From Lamellibrachia columna (taxonomy: Eukaryota; Annelida; Polychaeta; Sabellida; Siboglinidae): a DNA stretch of 64,000 bases. Both the position numbers and the translations under genes were made by a program. The stretch is from the NCBI GenBank assembly GCA_963662155.1, contig OY759267.1:31352976-31416975 (forward strand), given 5' to 3'. Under the pieces are notes generated by a model. The model did not search any database. It saw only the letters and a list, made by a program, of their open reading frames with translations, and was not told where the DNA came from. Shown piece after piece: positions 24,805 to 35,709 of the stretch. Position 1 is the stretch's first letter, and every line of letters starts with the position of its first letter.

Positions 24805-25680
24805 TTTCAGGCACGACTTTTCACACTTATACTGCATACACACAATACCTGTGGTGGGAAAAGCGCGTGTCACCTTCTCGTGGTTCCTACTGTGGATCAC
24901 GACAGCAAACTTTGCTGTCGTGTGAACTAAGAACAGCGCACACTGGTACTATCTTGTAAACTGTGGATATTGTGTTTGTTTGTTTTATACTGAATGGCTT
25001 GGTGCTTGGTGAAGTCATATCGGTTGCTGACTCGAGACAGTAGGTGCACGGTTTTGTGTCCAAAGGGAAATGTGGTTGATACCAACTAAATATTCGACAG
25101 CCACATAATTCACACAGCTTGACGTCTAAAATTATGGTAATATCGAGCCTGATTGTTATGAAAGAAACACATATTTGGCTCGGTTGCATTATTGACAGTT
25201 GCAGTCCGACCCATGTTTGCTGCTGTGACCGACTGTGCAGCAGGAACATCGTCATGTGTTCGGGATGGTCTACAACAACCTCCTTTGCTGTCTCTGGTAT
25301 TTCAAGAGGTAACTCTGACAGCCTAAACGACGTTGGTTAGTGCAATAAGGTAATGAACATAACAATTTACATGCTTCCTGATATGCTGTCATTGATATCT
25401 CACTTTTTCCACCATAAGAATGTAGAATATTATATTACATAACATAATAGCTATCACACGATCATGGGACCACTATCTGAATAAATGAATTAACATGGAC
25501 AGCACATGTTCTCGCAATTTTAATTCCACATATCCAAATTTGCTTCTTTCATAATTGTATACCTTGTGCAGATGTATATTGGGATATTAGAGCCGTTTTT
25601 GCAAATACCTGTCTTAAGAATTTACTTTGTTGTGTTTGACGTGTTATGTCATAAACTGTTGAAGAATAACAGCAGATTAT

Positions 25681-25797
25681 ATATATACATATACGAACAC
25701 ATTGATCAACATAGTGGGTGTGTATAATAGTGATACATGCATGCATGCATGCATGCTAACATACATGCATACATACATACATACATACATACATACA
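25681..25797. repeat. TA/CATG/TACA microsatellites
   Basis: A (TA)-rich start is followed by (TGCA)n near 25736-25756 and (TACA)n near 25764-25796, exactly at the end of segmental copy B. Confidence 0.95.
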
Positions 25798-26358
25798 AAT
25801 ACTTTATCATTTCCAAAATGAGCAAATGTTGGGTTTCAATTCAACCAACTCATATGACAACAGGTCATAATACTATAATTATTAGCAATTACGTCCACAA
25901 GATTTCTGTACTCTTGTCACTACAATGGTCTTTGTGCTCGGACAGGAGGTATTCTTTTATCCTTTTTTGTTGTCCGCAGTAGAAGATGTTGCTCTTGACT
26001 GACGCTGGCAACGTAGATCAACCTGAATATTACATAATACAAATGTTTACTTCAGACTAGTTACAACATAACACATCTTTACATTGGGTCTCATACTATC
26101 ATCCTCAGGTAACAAGGGCTTTAAAGCTCTATGCAACTGTGAACAAAATCACATGTAAGGAACACATTTCCCATATTAAAATGCACATTTATGTAGGCAC
26201 TGCAAGTTGCTAACTGATGGCTATATATGGTATAGTATAATCCCATACAACTTGACACAACACATGCTACACATCTGTATTTAAACTGAACCATGGACTA
26301 GTTTCTGAGAATCAAATAAATCTATTAACACATGTTGCAATATTATAGTTATGCAAAT

Positions 26359-26615
26359 TCAGTGGGGTGGTTACTGCCTTAGATGGGGTGGTTATTGCCT
26401 TAGATGGGTTGGTTACTGTCTTAGATGGGGTAGTCACTGCCTAAGATGAGGTAGTCATTGCCTTAGGTGGGGTGGTGACTGCCTTAGATGGGGTGGTTAC
26501 TGCCTTAGATGGGGTGGTCACTGCCTTAGATGGGGTGGTCACTGCCTTAGATGGGGTGGTCTCTGCCTTAGATGGGGTGGTCACTGCCTTAGGTGGGGGT
26601 GGTCACTGCCTTATT
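26359..26615 (+). repeat. 21-bp minisatellite
   Basis: About twelve units of GATGGGGTGGTCACTGCCTTA with small variations. Confidence 0.95.
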
Positions 26616-27307
26616 GACCATGTACTAAATCAGAGAGGTGGTCACTAAATGATGTACCTTGTACTAAGGTTGGTGAACTGCCACTAACTTACCGACTTGG
26701 GCTGGACTCAATTACAATTGTCAAATACAAAGCATTACACACAAGTTATATTACAATTGCAAAACTTAAAAAAATTCACTAGAATGCTTCTTACTTATTT
26801 AATATATTCGCTCGAGGTAGAGCATAGGGCCAGAATGCTTCAAAAAGGGTTAATTGCAATAGTTCTTTGGTTGAGTATAACTATACTCCTTTATAAAAAT
26901 ACTTGCTCATCTTAGTCAGTGTTTTGGCTGAATTCATCCATTCTTGCTGCCAGGAATGGTTTCAATTACAATGATCAATTTAAAATAAAAACATTAAAAT
27001 TATGCAATTTCAATAGCTGGTACATGTGTACTTGGAAAGGCATGATTTTGATTGCTAGAAGACAGGCGTGTATAAAAACATTGATCGTGGGATCAGTTGC
27101 CGATGGAAGTACAACACGTAATTTTATACTTTAAATTAGAGAGTCTGAACAATGACGTATCCATGACAACAACAACAATGATGCATCCATGGCAACAACG
27201 AGTATGTAAATTGTTAAAGAATTACTGTTTCAGGAAAGAATACAGCATATCAACAATAATGCTTACTTATATTAATATAAATCATAATGCTACCACCAGA
27301 ATGCAAA
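26616..27307. other. Stretch without recognised feature
   Basis: Short open frames only; no domain or clear repeat seen. Confidence 0.4.
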
Positions 27308-27339
27308 AATCGGCTGATCTGATGTTTTAATAAGTTTGA

Positions 27340-27485
27340 GCATGATTGAGCATGTATTGGTCTAGATACGTGATTGAGCATGTGTTGGCCTAGATACATG
27401 ATTGAGCATGTGTTGGCCTAGATACATGATTGAGCATGTGTTGGCCTAGATACATGATTGAGCATGTGTTGGCCTAGATACGTGA
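27340..27485 (+). repeat. 28-bp minisatellite
   Basis: About five units of TGATTGAGCATGTGTTGGCC plus TAGATACA. The corresponding place in duplication block 2 (near 30920-30960) has a single unit, so the array grew after the duplication. Confidence 0.92.
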
Positions 27486-27607
27486 CTGTTTCAGTGCACA
27501 GCATGTGTTGTACTTATGTTCACAATCTCATGATTTTGCCTTTTTATTACACTCCAGAAGTGCCACATGTTATATCGCGTAGCCTCTATTAGAACCATAT
27601 TACTTAC

Positions 27608-27752
27608 CTGGTGCCAAGGTTGCTGGGGCAGCCACTGCGTTGCTGGTGCTGATTTTGTGAGCATATTTAACGAGTTCCTCTGAAGACGTCCGCTGTTCAT
27701 TCAAATGCTTGATCAACTCCAGTTTCTGTTTAGCCTGGTAAATGACAATAGC
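27608..27752 (-). pseudogene. Mediator subunit 4 (MED4) exon, copy 1
   Basis: Minus-strand translation gives IYQAKQKLELIKHLNEQ, then SSEELVKYAHKISTSNAV and APATLAPG, ending at a consensus donor (CCAG/GTAAGT, one base into a codon). This matches the MED4 segment ATAVYQAKEKL, EEIIKYAHRISASNAVCAP and the following PGDPRRPYP boundary. MED4 is part of the Mediator middle module, which bridges activators and RNA polymerase II. The reading frame is open, but the expected acceptor reads TTTGCGG/GCT where a CAG would be needed, and the preceding exon at 29.4 kb carries a frameshift. It is therefore probably a decayed gene copy, although an alternative acceptor cannot be excluded. The conserved-domain exon for PGDPRRPYP is not found in the window. 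Confidence 0.75.
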
Positions 27753-28109
27753 CCGCAAACAGTATAAACTTTGAAAGAGAGTAAACAACATGTCGGACAT
27801 GCAATTTTTGGAATTAAAAAAGGTAAAGGTATGTTCTTATGTAGCCTGGTATCTAGTCCTTGGGACTGGTAAAAACACTTTACTCTGTTCATTCGAGCAC
27901 GATTTCTCTGGGAAGCATTCAGCCACTCTGCAATTACTAACAGTTTGCAGGCATTAAGGTCCCTCCTCAATTTGATTATCTAATATCCAAAACAACAAGC
28001 TGCACTTTTGTTGAGATTTGTTACATAGTTTTGTGTGTGAAATCAACGGACAAACTATTAAATTATTTTTCACTGGATACGGTAAAAATTGGTGGAAAAA
28101 GTTATCTGG

Positions 28110-28325
28110 CCCTATATACTATAACATCAAACTAAATACTATGACATCAGGCTATATACTATGACATCAGGCTATTATACTATGGCATCAGGCTATACAC
28201 TATAGCATCAAGCTATATACTATAACATCAGGCTATATACAATAACATCAGGCTATATACTTTATCATCAGGTTATATACTTTAACATCAGGCTATATAC
28301 TGTTACTTCAGCCTATATACTATAA
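28110..28325 (+). repeat. 21-bp minisatellite
   Basis: About ten units of TATATACTATAACATCAGGC and variants. Block 2 has about five related units at 31555-31660. Confidence 0.92.
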
Positions 28326-29222
28326 GGGAGTTTTGTCCAGCCCGGTGGTTTAACCCAGGTTAAACCTGCATTTTACTAGTTAAACCTGGGTTAAATTGGG
28401 CTTTACTTTTAGAACTGAGGATGATATTAGTGGGGAGACATTCTCAATATTAATACAGGTGGCATGTGGATTAATGATGGTTTAACATTGGTGTCATATT
28501 ATTGATGCAATAAAAGATGAAAATTGCTCTTTAAATAAATCTGTCAATGTGTCTACCTATCACTGTACGATAATGTGTGTTCTGTTATTGATTGAAACAA
28601 CTTTTCTGCACATTGAATGCATAGAAGCTACACAGATTTCCCTTCAGTTGGTGGTATTTTCCCTAGCCAGAAACCTCAAGTTAATATCCACCTTATGGAA
28701 ACAGCTTGTACTAGTTTCCAGTTCAGAACATAATTCTTGTATATGCTTAAACCAGGTCAGGAAGTCCATAATAAAAGGGACTTTTATCAGTTAGCCATAA
28801 CCATAAAATGCCTTTGTTGACCTCACAATGGACAGTGCCATGAATTGCAAGCTGAGTCTTCTGAAAAAGAAGTGTAGTGATTCAAGCCAGGCAACCAGTA
28901 TAGTCTGGTGTCAGCTTGCAGATGGAATATTGAGCCTTGGAGACTGACAGGTGGTAATCCACTCTCTCAGCAAGCAGCACTTGTGTTCACTGCCAACAAC
29001 TGGATTCACCCTCTAACCCCTAAAGTTAAAACAATCATTAGAGCCACCACCAATTCATGGTCAAGTCATTTAGCTCAACTCACCAACTAAGACCAGATTT
29101 ATTCTTTCATACTGTGATAAAATATGCCTGGAAAATAGTTTAACCCGGGTTTAACCCAGTTTAACCCAAAATGGAGGTTTCGACCAACCCAGGTTAAACC
29201 TAGGTTAAACCCGGGGAACAGG
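28326..29222. mobile_element. 0.9-kb element with TTTAACC inverted ends
   Basis: Absent from duplication block 2. The left end contains GTCCAGCCCGGTGGTTTAAC and GTTAAACCTGGGTTAAA. The right end, read inverted, contains TTCCCCGGGTTTAACC and TTTAACCTGGGTT. The ends therefore share an imperfect inverted repeat built from (A)GGTTTAACCT units. No coding capacity is seen, and no certain target-site duplication. It is most likely a non-autonomous DNA transposon in a MED4 intron. Confidence 0.6.
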
Positions 29223-29410
29223 TTTTATTTTGAGGATATTAACAAAAATATTTTATTAAACTGACTGCACATAACTAAACTGTCACACACTATTAATTTA
29301 AACATTATTGAACCTGATTCAAAGTGAAATGTGTAATTGTAGCAGTTTTCATGATGCTGTGTTACTGAACACCCCTCCTGACACGGGGGGGGGGGTGGCT
29401 GTAAACTTAC

Positions 29411-29495
29411 CAGGAGGTCCTCTGCATCTTTCAGGTTGTAGAAGTTGGATGTCTCTGTCTGTCGCAATCTGTTGCTGGGCTGTCATGGAAACTGT
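29411..29495 (-). pseudogene. MED4 upstream exon, frameshifted
   Basis: The minus strand reads TAQQQIATDRDIQLLQ in one frame and, after one extra C near 29436, LKDAEDLL in the next, ending at a CTCCTG/GTAAGT donor. MED4 has [20 protein letters not shown] at this place, directly before the AVYQAK exon found at 27.6 kb, so order and strand agree with one gene. The 5' limit of the exon is not clear. The frameshift indicates decay. Confidence 0.6.
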
Positions 29496-29794
29496 TGTCA
29501 TGGTGACATCGTTAAGAAAATAAAGTTGTGCTTAACCAAATGTGTAGACGAAGTCAAGACATAAGGATACTGCCAAACACGTATTTATAATTGACATTAA
29601 ATTACTGGTCAATGTAGTTGTTAAACCCTGACAGTCTGTCAGTTCCGGCCAAGCTTAAGACACCTATCAGCAGCTCACCAGTGTATCCAGCCCTTGACTA
29701 AGGGAAACCCTCTTCCGCCTACACCACTGCCTGTCGGCAACTTCACTGTTTTTCTCTCTGTCTACAACTATATAACATCCAAGCCTGGCTGACC

Positions 29795-30112
29795 AAACAC
29801 ACTGACACCCGAGCACTGACACACTAGCACTGACACCCCAGGACTGACACCCAAGGACTGACACTCCAGCACTGACACCCCAGGACTGACACCCCAGCTC
29901 TGACACCCGAGCACTGACACCCCAGCACTGACACCCCAGCACTGACACCCTAGCACTGACACCCCAGCACTGACACCCCAGCACTGACACCCCAGCACAG
30001 ACACCCCAGCACTGACACCCCAGCACTGACACCCCAGCACTGACACCCCAGCACTGACACCCCAGCACAGACACCCCAGGACTGACACCCCAGCACAGAC
30101 ACCCCAGCACTG
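29795..30112 (+). repeat. 14-bp minisatellite
   Basis: About 22 units of CAGCACTGACACCC. The long Cys-Trp-Gly-Val frames on the minus strand are artefacts. Confidence 0.96.
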
Positions 30113-30184
30113 CCACTGGCAGGATACTTAAAACATGTAGTTAGATATAAGAAGTACAACTTATATCAAACTGATGACATAATT

Positions 30185-30600
30185 ATATAATAAAACTGAT
30201 GTGGTAACAATTATATTATAAAACTGATGTGGTAACAATTATATTATGAGCCCTACCATATAATTATGTTATAATGCGCCCTACCACATAATTATGTTAT
30301 AATAAGCCCTACCACATAATTATATTATAATGAGCCCTACCACATCATTGTTATATTGAGCCTTACCACAACATTATGCTATAATGAGCACTACCACATA
30401 ATTATGTTATAATGAGCCCTACCACATAATTATGTTGTAATGAGCCCTACCACTTAATAACGTTGTAACGAGCCCTACCACATGATTACGTTGTAACGAG
30501 CCCTACCAAATAATTACGTTGTAACGAGCCCTACCACATAATAATGATGTTGTAACAAGCCCTACCACATCATTATGTTGTAACGAGTCCTACCACAACT
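30185..30600 (+). repeat. 30-bp minisatellite
   Basis: About fourteen units of ATTATGTTATAATGAGCCCT plus ACCACATA, drifting to GTTGTAACGAGCCCTACCAC on the right. Confidence 0.95.
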
Positions 30601-30895
30601 GCAGTCATTTAGAGGGAATGAACAATGATTAAAACATAAGCCCATTTTTGGTTTCTTTTTCGTCTTCCATTATGAACAACCCATGTCAAATAACTGGACA
30701 CAGCTACATATCTTACATTGATTAAACATGTAGACATATTGGTAAAGATTATCTATGCAAAATTCAAGAATGAAAGAGAGAAGTACAAAGGGTATACCCG
30801 CCCAGTTTTAGCTTACAACATCCTGGATATTAATTCAATGCTTTATCACTCCATGCAGTATACATATTTTTACATGGATAGTTGCTCAACAAAGT

Positions 30896-31921
30896 GGGCT
30901 GATCTGACGTTTCAATAACTTTGAACGCGATTGAGCATGAGTTGGTCTAGATACACGATTGTTTCAGTGCACAGTAATAGTCATGAATTACGTGTTGTAC
31001 CTACGTTGACTACCTCATGTGATTTCACCTTTATACCACACATGCCTACAGGCACAACGGGTTATTTTGGGTAGGCTCTATTTAAACCCTATCACATACC
31101 TGGTGCCCAGGTCACTGAGCCAGCCACTGCATTGCTGGCGCTGATTTTGTGAGCATATTTAATGAGTTCCTCTGAAGACGTTCCTCTCTAGTCTTTCGAA
31201 TGCATGACTGACTTCAGTTTCTGTTTAGCCTGGTAAATGGCGACAGCTTACAAACAGCATGAACTGTGAAAGAAAGAGTAAACAGAATGTCGGACATGTA
31301 ATTTTTTTAATTAAAAAGGTAAAGGTAAGTTCTTATATAGCGTGGTATTTGGTCCTTGGGACTGCTAAAACACTTCACCCCTTCCAGACCTGTTCATTTG
31401 AACGCCATCTCAATTTCTTTGGGAAGCATTCAGCCATGCTGCAATTAATAGCAGTTTGAAGGCATTAAGGTCCCTCTTCAAATTGAGTGTTTTGTTTGTC
31501 TCGTTTCAGATTAATTTGGCAAACAATATACCCCATCTAGTATCCAATATGACAAGCTATATACAATAACATGAGGCTAAATACTATAACATGAGGCTAA
31601 CTACTATAACATCAGACTATATACTACAAAATCAGGCTATATATTATAACTTCAGACTATTCACACTTTGTGAGTTATACTAAAGTTAATTATTTTGAAA
31701 ATTATAAAAAAATATGCCCTCTTTTATTAAATCAACTGCACGTAACTTAAACTTTCACACTATTCATTTGAATTTCAATGAACCTGATTCAAAGTGAAGC
31801 GCCTTAATTTTAATTAAGTTTTTATGATGCTGTGTAACTGAACCCACCTCTGACACAGGGTGGGGTTGGCTGTACACTTAGGAGACATGGGGGGAGGCGG
31901 TGGCTGTAAACTTACCAGGAG
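30896..31921 (-). repeat. MED4-exon duplication block 2
   Basis: Partner of 27308-29418 and more compact. It ends at ACTTACCAGGAGGT, the donor region of the upstream MED4 exon. Beyond that point the two blocks differ completely, so the duplication breakpoint lies within that exon. Confidence 0.85.
31100..31247 (-). pseudogene. MED4 exon, copy 2
   Basis: The minus strand reads AVAIYQAKQKLKSVMHSKD, a TAG stop, then [20 protein letters not shown] and VTWAPG, ending at a CCAG/GTATGT donor. Residues such as ISASNAV and TWAPG are closer to canonical MED4 than copy 1, yet this copy has the in-frame stop and one extra codon (148 versus 145 nt). The acceptor position (TTTGTAAG/CTG) is not canonical either. 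Each copy thus keeps different ancestral positions, meaning both derive from a functional exon and decayed separately. Confidence 0.75.
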
Positions 31922-31952
31922 GTAAGCATAGAGCACAGACATCATGATCTCA
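31916..31952 (-). CDS. Candidate micro-exon
   Basis: A 37-nt stretch between CCTTGCAG and CTG/GTAAGT reads EIMMSVLYAYLL. It replaces the MED4 LKDAEDLL exon end at the same position of the duplicated block. It may be chance; no family is recognised. Confidence 0.2.
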
Positions 31953-31959
31953 CTGCAAG

Positions 31960-32680
31960 GTGAAACATTTAATTATTAGACATGACTTGACTCATCATAT
32001 CTTATGCGGTTATATACCAAACAGCCCAGCCTGTGGGATACTCTGATATCTGATGCTCTAATATAACTATTTAAAACATATTTTACATATAGTTGATATC
32101 ATAACTAATGCATCTTAAACATTTTTTTTACATAAATATTCTATGTAAATTGTACATATAGTTAAATAGGCTGAATGTAGTGATTTGAATTCAGTAGATG
32201 TGTACACAACCAGTAGTGTTTGTATGCACACTGCAAACACCAGCAGTAGTTGAACCTGCCACACACAACACTGTAACATGTCTACAAATCAATGATCAGT
32301 TCGGCAAAACATTTACACAAACACTCAAATGTTTACATTACATTTATCCCGTGTGGGATATTTATGTCCCCCCTGGCATAGACACCATGTAGAACCGACC
32401 AACGGCTTTTGGTAGCAATTGGATTCAAACCCTGTCATCTCAATTAACAGTCTGGCCTCTGACCGCCCAGTCACAGGGTCTCCAAGTCACTGGCGTATCT
32501 AGGATCTCACAAAGGGGGGCCAAGTTTAGTCACCCATAAGTTCCTGTGCTACCATGTAGTGGCGCAAAAGGTTAGATTACATAAAAAAAATCTAAACTTT
32601 AAGCCACAGGGAGATTTGACCCAATGACCCCAAAATACACTTCTAGGGGTACCTATATTTTCACTCTCAGGTGCAGCTCC
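31960..32680. other. Stretch without recognised feature
   Basis: No repeat or domain seen; a short AT-rich unique stretch leading into the large satellite. Confidence 0.4.
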
Positions 32681-34430
32681 AATAGGATCTTGAGATTAGA
32701 CAGTGTCAGCTCCAACAGGATCTTGAGATTAGACAGTGTCAGCTCCAATAGGATCTTGAGATTAAACAGTGTCAGCTCCAACAGGATCTTGAGATTAGAC
32801 AGTGTCAGCTCCAACAGGGTCTTGAGATTAGACAGTGTCAGCTCCAATAGGATCTTGAGATTAGACAGTGTCAATTCCAACAGGGTCTTGAGATTAGACA
32901 GTGTCAGCTCCAACAGGATCTTGAGATTAGACAGTGTCAGTTCCAACAGGGTCTTGAGATTAGACAGTGTCAGCTCCAACAGGGTCTTGAGATTAGACAG
33001 TGTCAGCTCCAATAGGATCTTGAGATTAGACAGTGTCAATTCCAACAGGGTCTTGAGATTAGACAGTGTCAGCTCCAACAGGATCTTGAGATTAGACAGT
33101 GTCAGTTCCAATAGGGTCTTGAGATTAGACAGTGTCAGCTCCAATAGGATCTTGAGATTAGACAGTGTCAGTTCCAACAGGGTCTTGAGATTAGACAGTG
33201 TCAGCTCCAACAGGGTCTTGAGATTAGACAGTGTCAGCTCCAATAGGATCTTGAGATTAGACAGTGTCAGTTCCAACAGGATCTTGAGATTAGACAGTGT
33301 CAGTTCCAACAAGGTCTTGAGATTAGCAGTGTCAGCTCCAATATTATCTTGAGATTAGACAGTGTCAGTTCCAACAGGGTCTTGAGATTAGACAGTGTCA
33401 GTTCCAACAGGGTCTTGAGATTAGACAGTGTCAGTTCCAACAAGGTCTTGAGATTAGACCGTGTCAGCTCCAACAGAGTCTTGAGGTTACACAGTGTCAG
33501 CTCCAACAGGATCTTGAGTTTAAACAGTGTCAGCCCCAATAGAGTCTTGAGATTAGACAGTGTCAGCTCCAACAGGATTTTGGAATTAGACAGTGTCAGC
33601 TCCAACAGGGTCTTGAGATTAGACAGTGTCAGCTCCAACAGGGTCTTGAGATTAGACAGTGTCAGCTACAACAGGGTCGTGAGATTAGACAGTGTCAGCT
33701 CTAACAGGATCTTGAGATTAGACAGTGTCAGCTCCAACAGGATCTTGAGATTAGGCAGTGTCAGCTCCAACACGGTCTTGAGATTAGATAGTGTCAGCTC
33801 CAACACGGTCTTAAGATCAGGCAGTGTGACACAGCCTAATCTCAAGACCCAGTGTCAGCTCCAACAGGATCTTGAGATTAGACAGTGTTAGCTCCAACAG
33901 GATCTTGAGATTAGACAGTGTTAGCTCCAACAGGGTCTTGAGATTAGATAGTGTCAGCTCCAACACGGTCTTAAGATCAGGCAGTGTGACACAGCCTAAT
34001 CTCAAGACCCAGTGTCAGCTCCAACAGGATCTTGAGATTAGACAGTGTTAGCTCCAACAGGGTCTTGAGATCAGTCAGTGTGACACAGCCTAATCTCAAG
34101 ACCCAGTGTCAGCTCCAACAGGATCTTGAGATGAGACAGTGTTAGCTCCAACAGGATCTTGAGATCAGGCAGTGTGACACAGCCTAATCTCAAGAATCAG
34201 TGTCAGTTCCAACAGGATCTTGAGATTAGACAGTGTCAGCTCCAACAGGATCTTGAGATTAGACAGTGTCAGCTCCAACAGGATCTTGAGATTAGGCAGT
34301 GTCGTCAGCTCCAACAGGATCTTGATATCAGACAGTGTTAGCTCCAACAGGGTCTTGAAATCAGGCAGTGTGATACAGCCTAATCTCTAGACCTAGTGTC
34401 AGCTCCAACAGGATCTAGAGATTAGATGTA
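32680..34430 (+). repeat. 33-bp satellite array, about 53 units
   Basis: The unit is GATCTTGAGATTAGACAGTG plus TCAGCTCCAACAG. Because 33 is a multiple of three and the unit lacks stops, long frames are open on both strands (SSNRILRLDSV on plus, ELTLSNLKTLL on minus). From 33820 a longer higher-order unit appears that includes CCTAATCTCAAGAC, the inverse complement of the array's own GTCTTGAGATTAG, recurring near 33836, 33993, 34089, 34183 and 34379. Confidence 0.97.
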
Positions 34431-34439
34431 CATCCAGCT

Positions 34440-35575
34440 CTAACCAGCGTAGACCAAACTAACAAATATACTCCCAGCTCTAACCAATGTACACCCAGCT
34501 GTAACCAATGTACACCAAGCTGTAACCAGTGTACACCAAGCTGTAACAAATGTACACCCAGCTCTAACCAATGTACACCCAGATGTAACCAATGTACACC
34601 AAGCTGTAACAAATGTACACCAAGCTGTAACCAATGTACACCAAGTTCTATCCAATGTACACTAAGCTGTATCCAATGTACACCAAGCTCTAAACAATAT
34701 ACACCAAGCTCTAATCAATGTACACCAAGCTCTAAACGATGTACACCAGCTGTAACCAATGTACACCAAGCTGTAACCAATGTACACCAAACTGCAACCA
34801 ATGTTCACCCAACTGTAACCAATGTACACCAAGTTCTATCCAATGTACACCAAGCTCTAAACAATGTACACCAAGCTCTAAACAATGTACATCAAGCTGT
34901 AACCAATGTACACAAAGCTGTAACCAATGTACACCCAACTCTAACCAATGTACACCAAGTTATATCCAATGTACACTAAGCTGTATCCAATGTACACCAA
35001 GCTCTAAACAATATACACCAAGTTCTAACCAATGTACATCAAGCTCTAAACAATGTACACCAGCTGTAACCAATGTACACCAAACTGCAACCAATGTACA
35101 CCCAACTGTAACCAATGTACATCAAGTTCTATCCAATGTACACCAAGCTCTATCCAATGTACACCAAGCTCTAAACAATGTACACCAAGCTCTAAACAAT
35201 GTACACCCAGCTGTAACCAAGGTACACCAAGCTGTAACCAATGTACACCCAACTCTAACCAATGTACACCTAGTTCTATCCAATGTACACCAAGCTCTAT
35301 CCAATGTACACGAAGCTCTAAACAATGAACATCAAGCTGTAACCAACGTACACCCAGCTGTAACCAATGTACACCAAGCTGTAACCAATGTACACCCAGC
35401 TGTAACCAATGTACACCAAGCTGTAACCAATGTACACCCAGCTCTAAACAATGCACACCAAACTGTAATCAATGTACACCCAACTCTAACCAATGTACAC
35501 CAAGTTCTATCCAATGTACACCAAGATCTATCCAATGTACACCAAGCTCTAACTAATGTACAAGCTCTAAACAAT
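34440..35575 (+). repeat. 21-bp satellite array, about 54 units
   Basis: The unit is CCAATGTACACCAAGCTGTAA with CTCTAA/CTATCC variants. A block of about 310 bp is repeated (34739-35045 resembles 35053-35330), showing higher-order amplification. The 301-codon CNQCTPS-type frame is an artefact of the stop-free multiple-of-three unit. Confidence 0.97.
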
Positions 35576-35622
35576 GCTGATCAAACAAATATTAACACCA
35601 TTTTATGTTCTGTGACGGATAC

Positions 35623-35706
35623 CTCTGTAGGTCGTATCCCATAGTAACCTTCAAACATTGCAATCATAAGTGAGTCATCAGCAAATTGTGACCCTTCTCT
35701 CTGGAT
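35623..35706 (-). CDS. Candidate 28-codon exon, unknown gene
   Basis: The minus strand has acceptor GTTGTTTTAG, 84 nt fully open (starting IQREGSQFADDSLMIAM and ending GYYGIRPTE) and a GTATCC donor; both ends are in phase 0. The composition is protein-like, with no stop or repeat. It lies on the same strand as the MED4 pieces, but MED4 has no such segment that I recall. The family is not recognised. Confidence 0.4.
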
Positions 35707-35709
35707 CTA

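Larger units (their letters stand above)
21444..25680 (+). repeat. 4.2-kb segmental duplication, copy B
   Basis: Same orientation as copy A (12081-16355), offset 9363-9364 bp. It starts inside the transposase at TGCATGTTATAC and lacks the C-terminal half to its left, so A is the likely source. It ends at ATAACAGCAGATTAT, where a TA-rich microsatellite takes over. Confidence 0.95.
27308..29418 (-). repeat. MED4-exon duplication block 1
   Basis: Matches 30896-31921 in the same orientation across introns and exon: GGCTGATCTGA, GATTGTTTCAGTGCACAG-like, the MED4 exon, ATGTCGGACATG, the 21-bp ATACTATAACATCAGGCT units and GAACCTGATTCAAAGTGAA. Block 1 is longer because a 28-bp minisatellite is expanded and a roughly 0.9-kb element is inserted. 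Confidence 0.85.

Noticed and set aside
29667..30159. Cys-Trp-Gly-Val repeat protein on the minus strand
   Set aside because: A 14-bp minisatellite read in all three frames gives the same peptide; not a gene.
32624..33891. 242- and 180-residue SSNRILRLDSV repeat proteins (leucine-rich-repeat look)
   Set aside because: Unit is a 33-bp satellite open on both strands; no conserved start, no codon bias, and the periodicity is unlike the 20-29 residues of true leucine-rich repeats.
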